5,652 nt of DNA from Pelotomaculum sp. (GTDB taxonomy: Bacteria > Bacillota > Desulfotomaculia > Desulfotomaculales > Pelotomaculaceae): positions 20,708 to 26,359 of the forward strand of contig DNIT01000049.1 of the NCBI GenBank assembly GCA_003489345.1, read 5' to 3'. Below, piece after piece: positions 4,586 through 5,652 of the stretch (positions are counted from its first letter, which is position 1; each line of letters starts with the position of its first letter). The notes beneath the pieces were generated by a model. The model was given only the letters and a program-made list of their open reading frames with translations. It was not told where the DNA came from and did no database searches. A program made the position numbers and the translations under genes.

Positions 4586-5652
4586 TGGTGATCCTGCCGT
4601 TATCAACCTCCACTTTCAAATTAAAGAAACTCAGCGATGAGAGGGGTGCATAGGTTGTCTCATTTTTATGAAGAAGGGGCTCTGCCCCTGTCTCTACTTG
4701 CCCGCCGGATAAAACCCGGCCTTCTTCTCCAGGATAAAAGATCGCTTCCGACCGGTTGTCTGTCACCTTGATGCTGCCGTCAGAAGGTTGCCAGTCAACC
4801 CGGTAGCCCAGCGCCTCAAAGACAAACCTGAGCGGCAGGTATATTGTGTCGCCCTGCCGCAGCGGCGCCTGCCAAAGTTTAACGGCGCTTTCGTTAACAA
4901 TGGCCTCCGTCCCGCCGTTCTCAAGGATAACCGTTGTTTTATCCGGAGGGCTTAACCAATTTTTAGCCGCTTCCAACTGAAGCTCCGGGGTCAGTATCTG
5001 GATGTCCGGAGCTAAGCCCGTATGATCTATAACCCTGTCATTTGGGGTATGATACTTGGCTGTGGTCAGTTTTAAAGCCCCTCCTGCTTCCAGTGGAATG
5101 ACGGTCTGGACCGTCCCTTTACCAAAGGTCCTGTCGCCGATCAGGACCGCCACGCCGTAATCCTGCAGGGCGCCGGCCAGGGCTTCCGACGCGCTGGCGC
5201 TGGCTCTGTTGACCAGGATTGCCACAGGCATACCTCCGGCAAGCATATTGCCTTCGGTATAGTAGTTCTGACGCTCATTATTGCTGTCGACGATACTGAC
5301 TACCACCCTGCCTTTCTCCACAAAATCCCCGGCTATTTGGATAGCCGCCTGGAGATAGCCGCCCGGGTCGTTCCTCAGGTCCAATATCAACTTCTCCGCG
5401 CCCTTTTTTTTCAACGTAGTAAGAGCTTCTCCGAAGTCATCAGCGGTACTGCTCCCAAAGATATCAATCGTAATATAGCCGATACCATCATCAAGAAGCT
5501 GCCCCTGTACGGACGGCAAATTGATGCTGGAGCGAAGCAGCTCAATATCAAAGTCGTCCCGGCCATCCCTCCGGATGGTCAAGCGCACTCTAGTACCTTC
5601 CAGTCCCTGTATTTTCTGGACAATATCAGAAAGTGATTCTTCAGCTATATCG
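4575..5652 (-). CDS. S41 C-terminal processing protease with C-terminal stalk domain, 5' end off window
   Basis: A carboxy-terminal processing serine protease of the CtpA/CtpB/Prc family that cuts extracytoplasmic proteins near their C termini. The reading frame is open to the right edge; the first full codon is 5651-5649, giving 358 residues here. The GTG at 5588 is internal, not the start: DIAEESLSDIVQKIQGLEGT before it is the end of a PDZ domain. The protease core shows LRNDPGGY (92-99), SASASE with nucleophile S153 in the middle, and FGKGTVQ with general base K178 and Q182. Spacing S153 to K178 is 25 residues, as in B. subtilis CtpB and E. coli Prc. Residues 248-358 form a copper-amine-oxidase N-terminal (stalk) domain, with DTIYLPLRFVFEALGYRVDW at 268-287. 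The missing N terminus should carry a signal peptide or membrane anchor. Catalytic residues are intact. Confidence 0.93.
   Translation of the reverse strand, partial: DIAEESLSDIVQKIQGLEGTRVRLTIRRDGRDDFDIELLRSSINLPSVQGQLLDDGIGYITIDIFGSSTADDFGEALTTLKKKGAEKLILDLRNDPGGYLQAAIQIAGDFVEKGRVVVSIVDSNNERQNYYTEGNMLAGGMPVAILVNRASASASEALAGALQDYGVAVLIGDRTFGKGTVQTVIPLEAGGALKLTTAKYHTPNDRVIDHTGLAPDIQILTPELQLEAAKNWLSPPDKTTVILENGGTEAIVNESAVKLWQAPLRQGDTIYLPLRFVFEALGYRVDWQPSDGSIKVTDNRSEAIFYPGEEGRVLSGGQVETGAEPLLHKNETTYAPLSSLSFFNLKVEVDNGRITIEK

Noticed and set aside
5586..5588. GTG at 5588 as the protease start
   Set aside because: The frame is open to the window edge and the residues upstream continue a PDZ domain, so the gene begins outside the window.

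Overview
The window reads as a piece of an anaerobic Gram-positive (Firmicutes/Clostridia) chromosome, most like the Peptococcaceae (Pelotomaculum/Desulfotomaculum group). This placement is inferred from strong AGGAGG-type ribosome binding sites, frequent TTG and GTG starts, middling GC by eye, a bacterial CofE-like ligase beside a cell-wall amidase, and a C-terminal processing protease carrying a copper-amine-oxidase-type stalk domain. No sequence search was possible.

All six recognisable genes lie on the minus strand, so transcription runs from high to low coordinates. In that order they are: an S41 carboxy-terminal processing protease (5' end off the window, ending at 4575); a 489-residue SEC-C zinc-motif protein with a C-terminal helix-turn-helix-like region (4493 to 3024); a DedA-family membrane protein (2928 to 2317); a PAP2-family lipid phosphatase (about 2083 to 1493); an N-acetylmuramoyl-L-alanine amidase with no signal peptide (1404 to 481); and a CofE-like gamma-glutamyl ligase (484 to beyond position 1). 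The last two overlap by four bases (GTGA) and are almost certainly translationally coupled.

The intergenic stretches divide the row into probable transcription units. A good sigma-A promoter with an extended -10 overlaps the stop codon of the protease gene and should drive the SEC-C gene. Between the SEC-C and dedA genes are two mutually exclusive hairpins, one followed by a U-tract, which look like a terminator or attenuator. A hairpin with a U-rich tail follows dedA. A weaker promoter, with an inverted repeat filling its spacer, precedes the PAP2 gene. The 88 bases before the amidase gene hold only a weak hairpin.

Functionally the window leans to the cell envelope: an extracytoplasmic protease, a DedA protein (some members recycle undecaprenyl phosphate across the membrane), a PAP2 phosphatase of the type that makes undecaprenyl phosphate from the pyrophosphate, and a peptidoglycan amidase. 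The SEC-C protein and the CofE-like ligase are the least understood members. No RNA genes, mobile elements or CRISPR arrays were seen.
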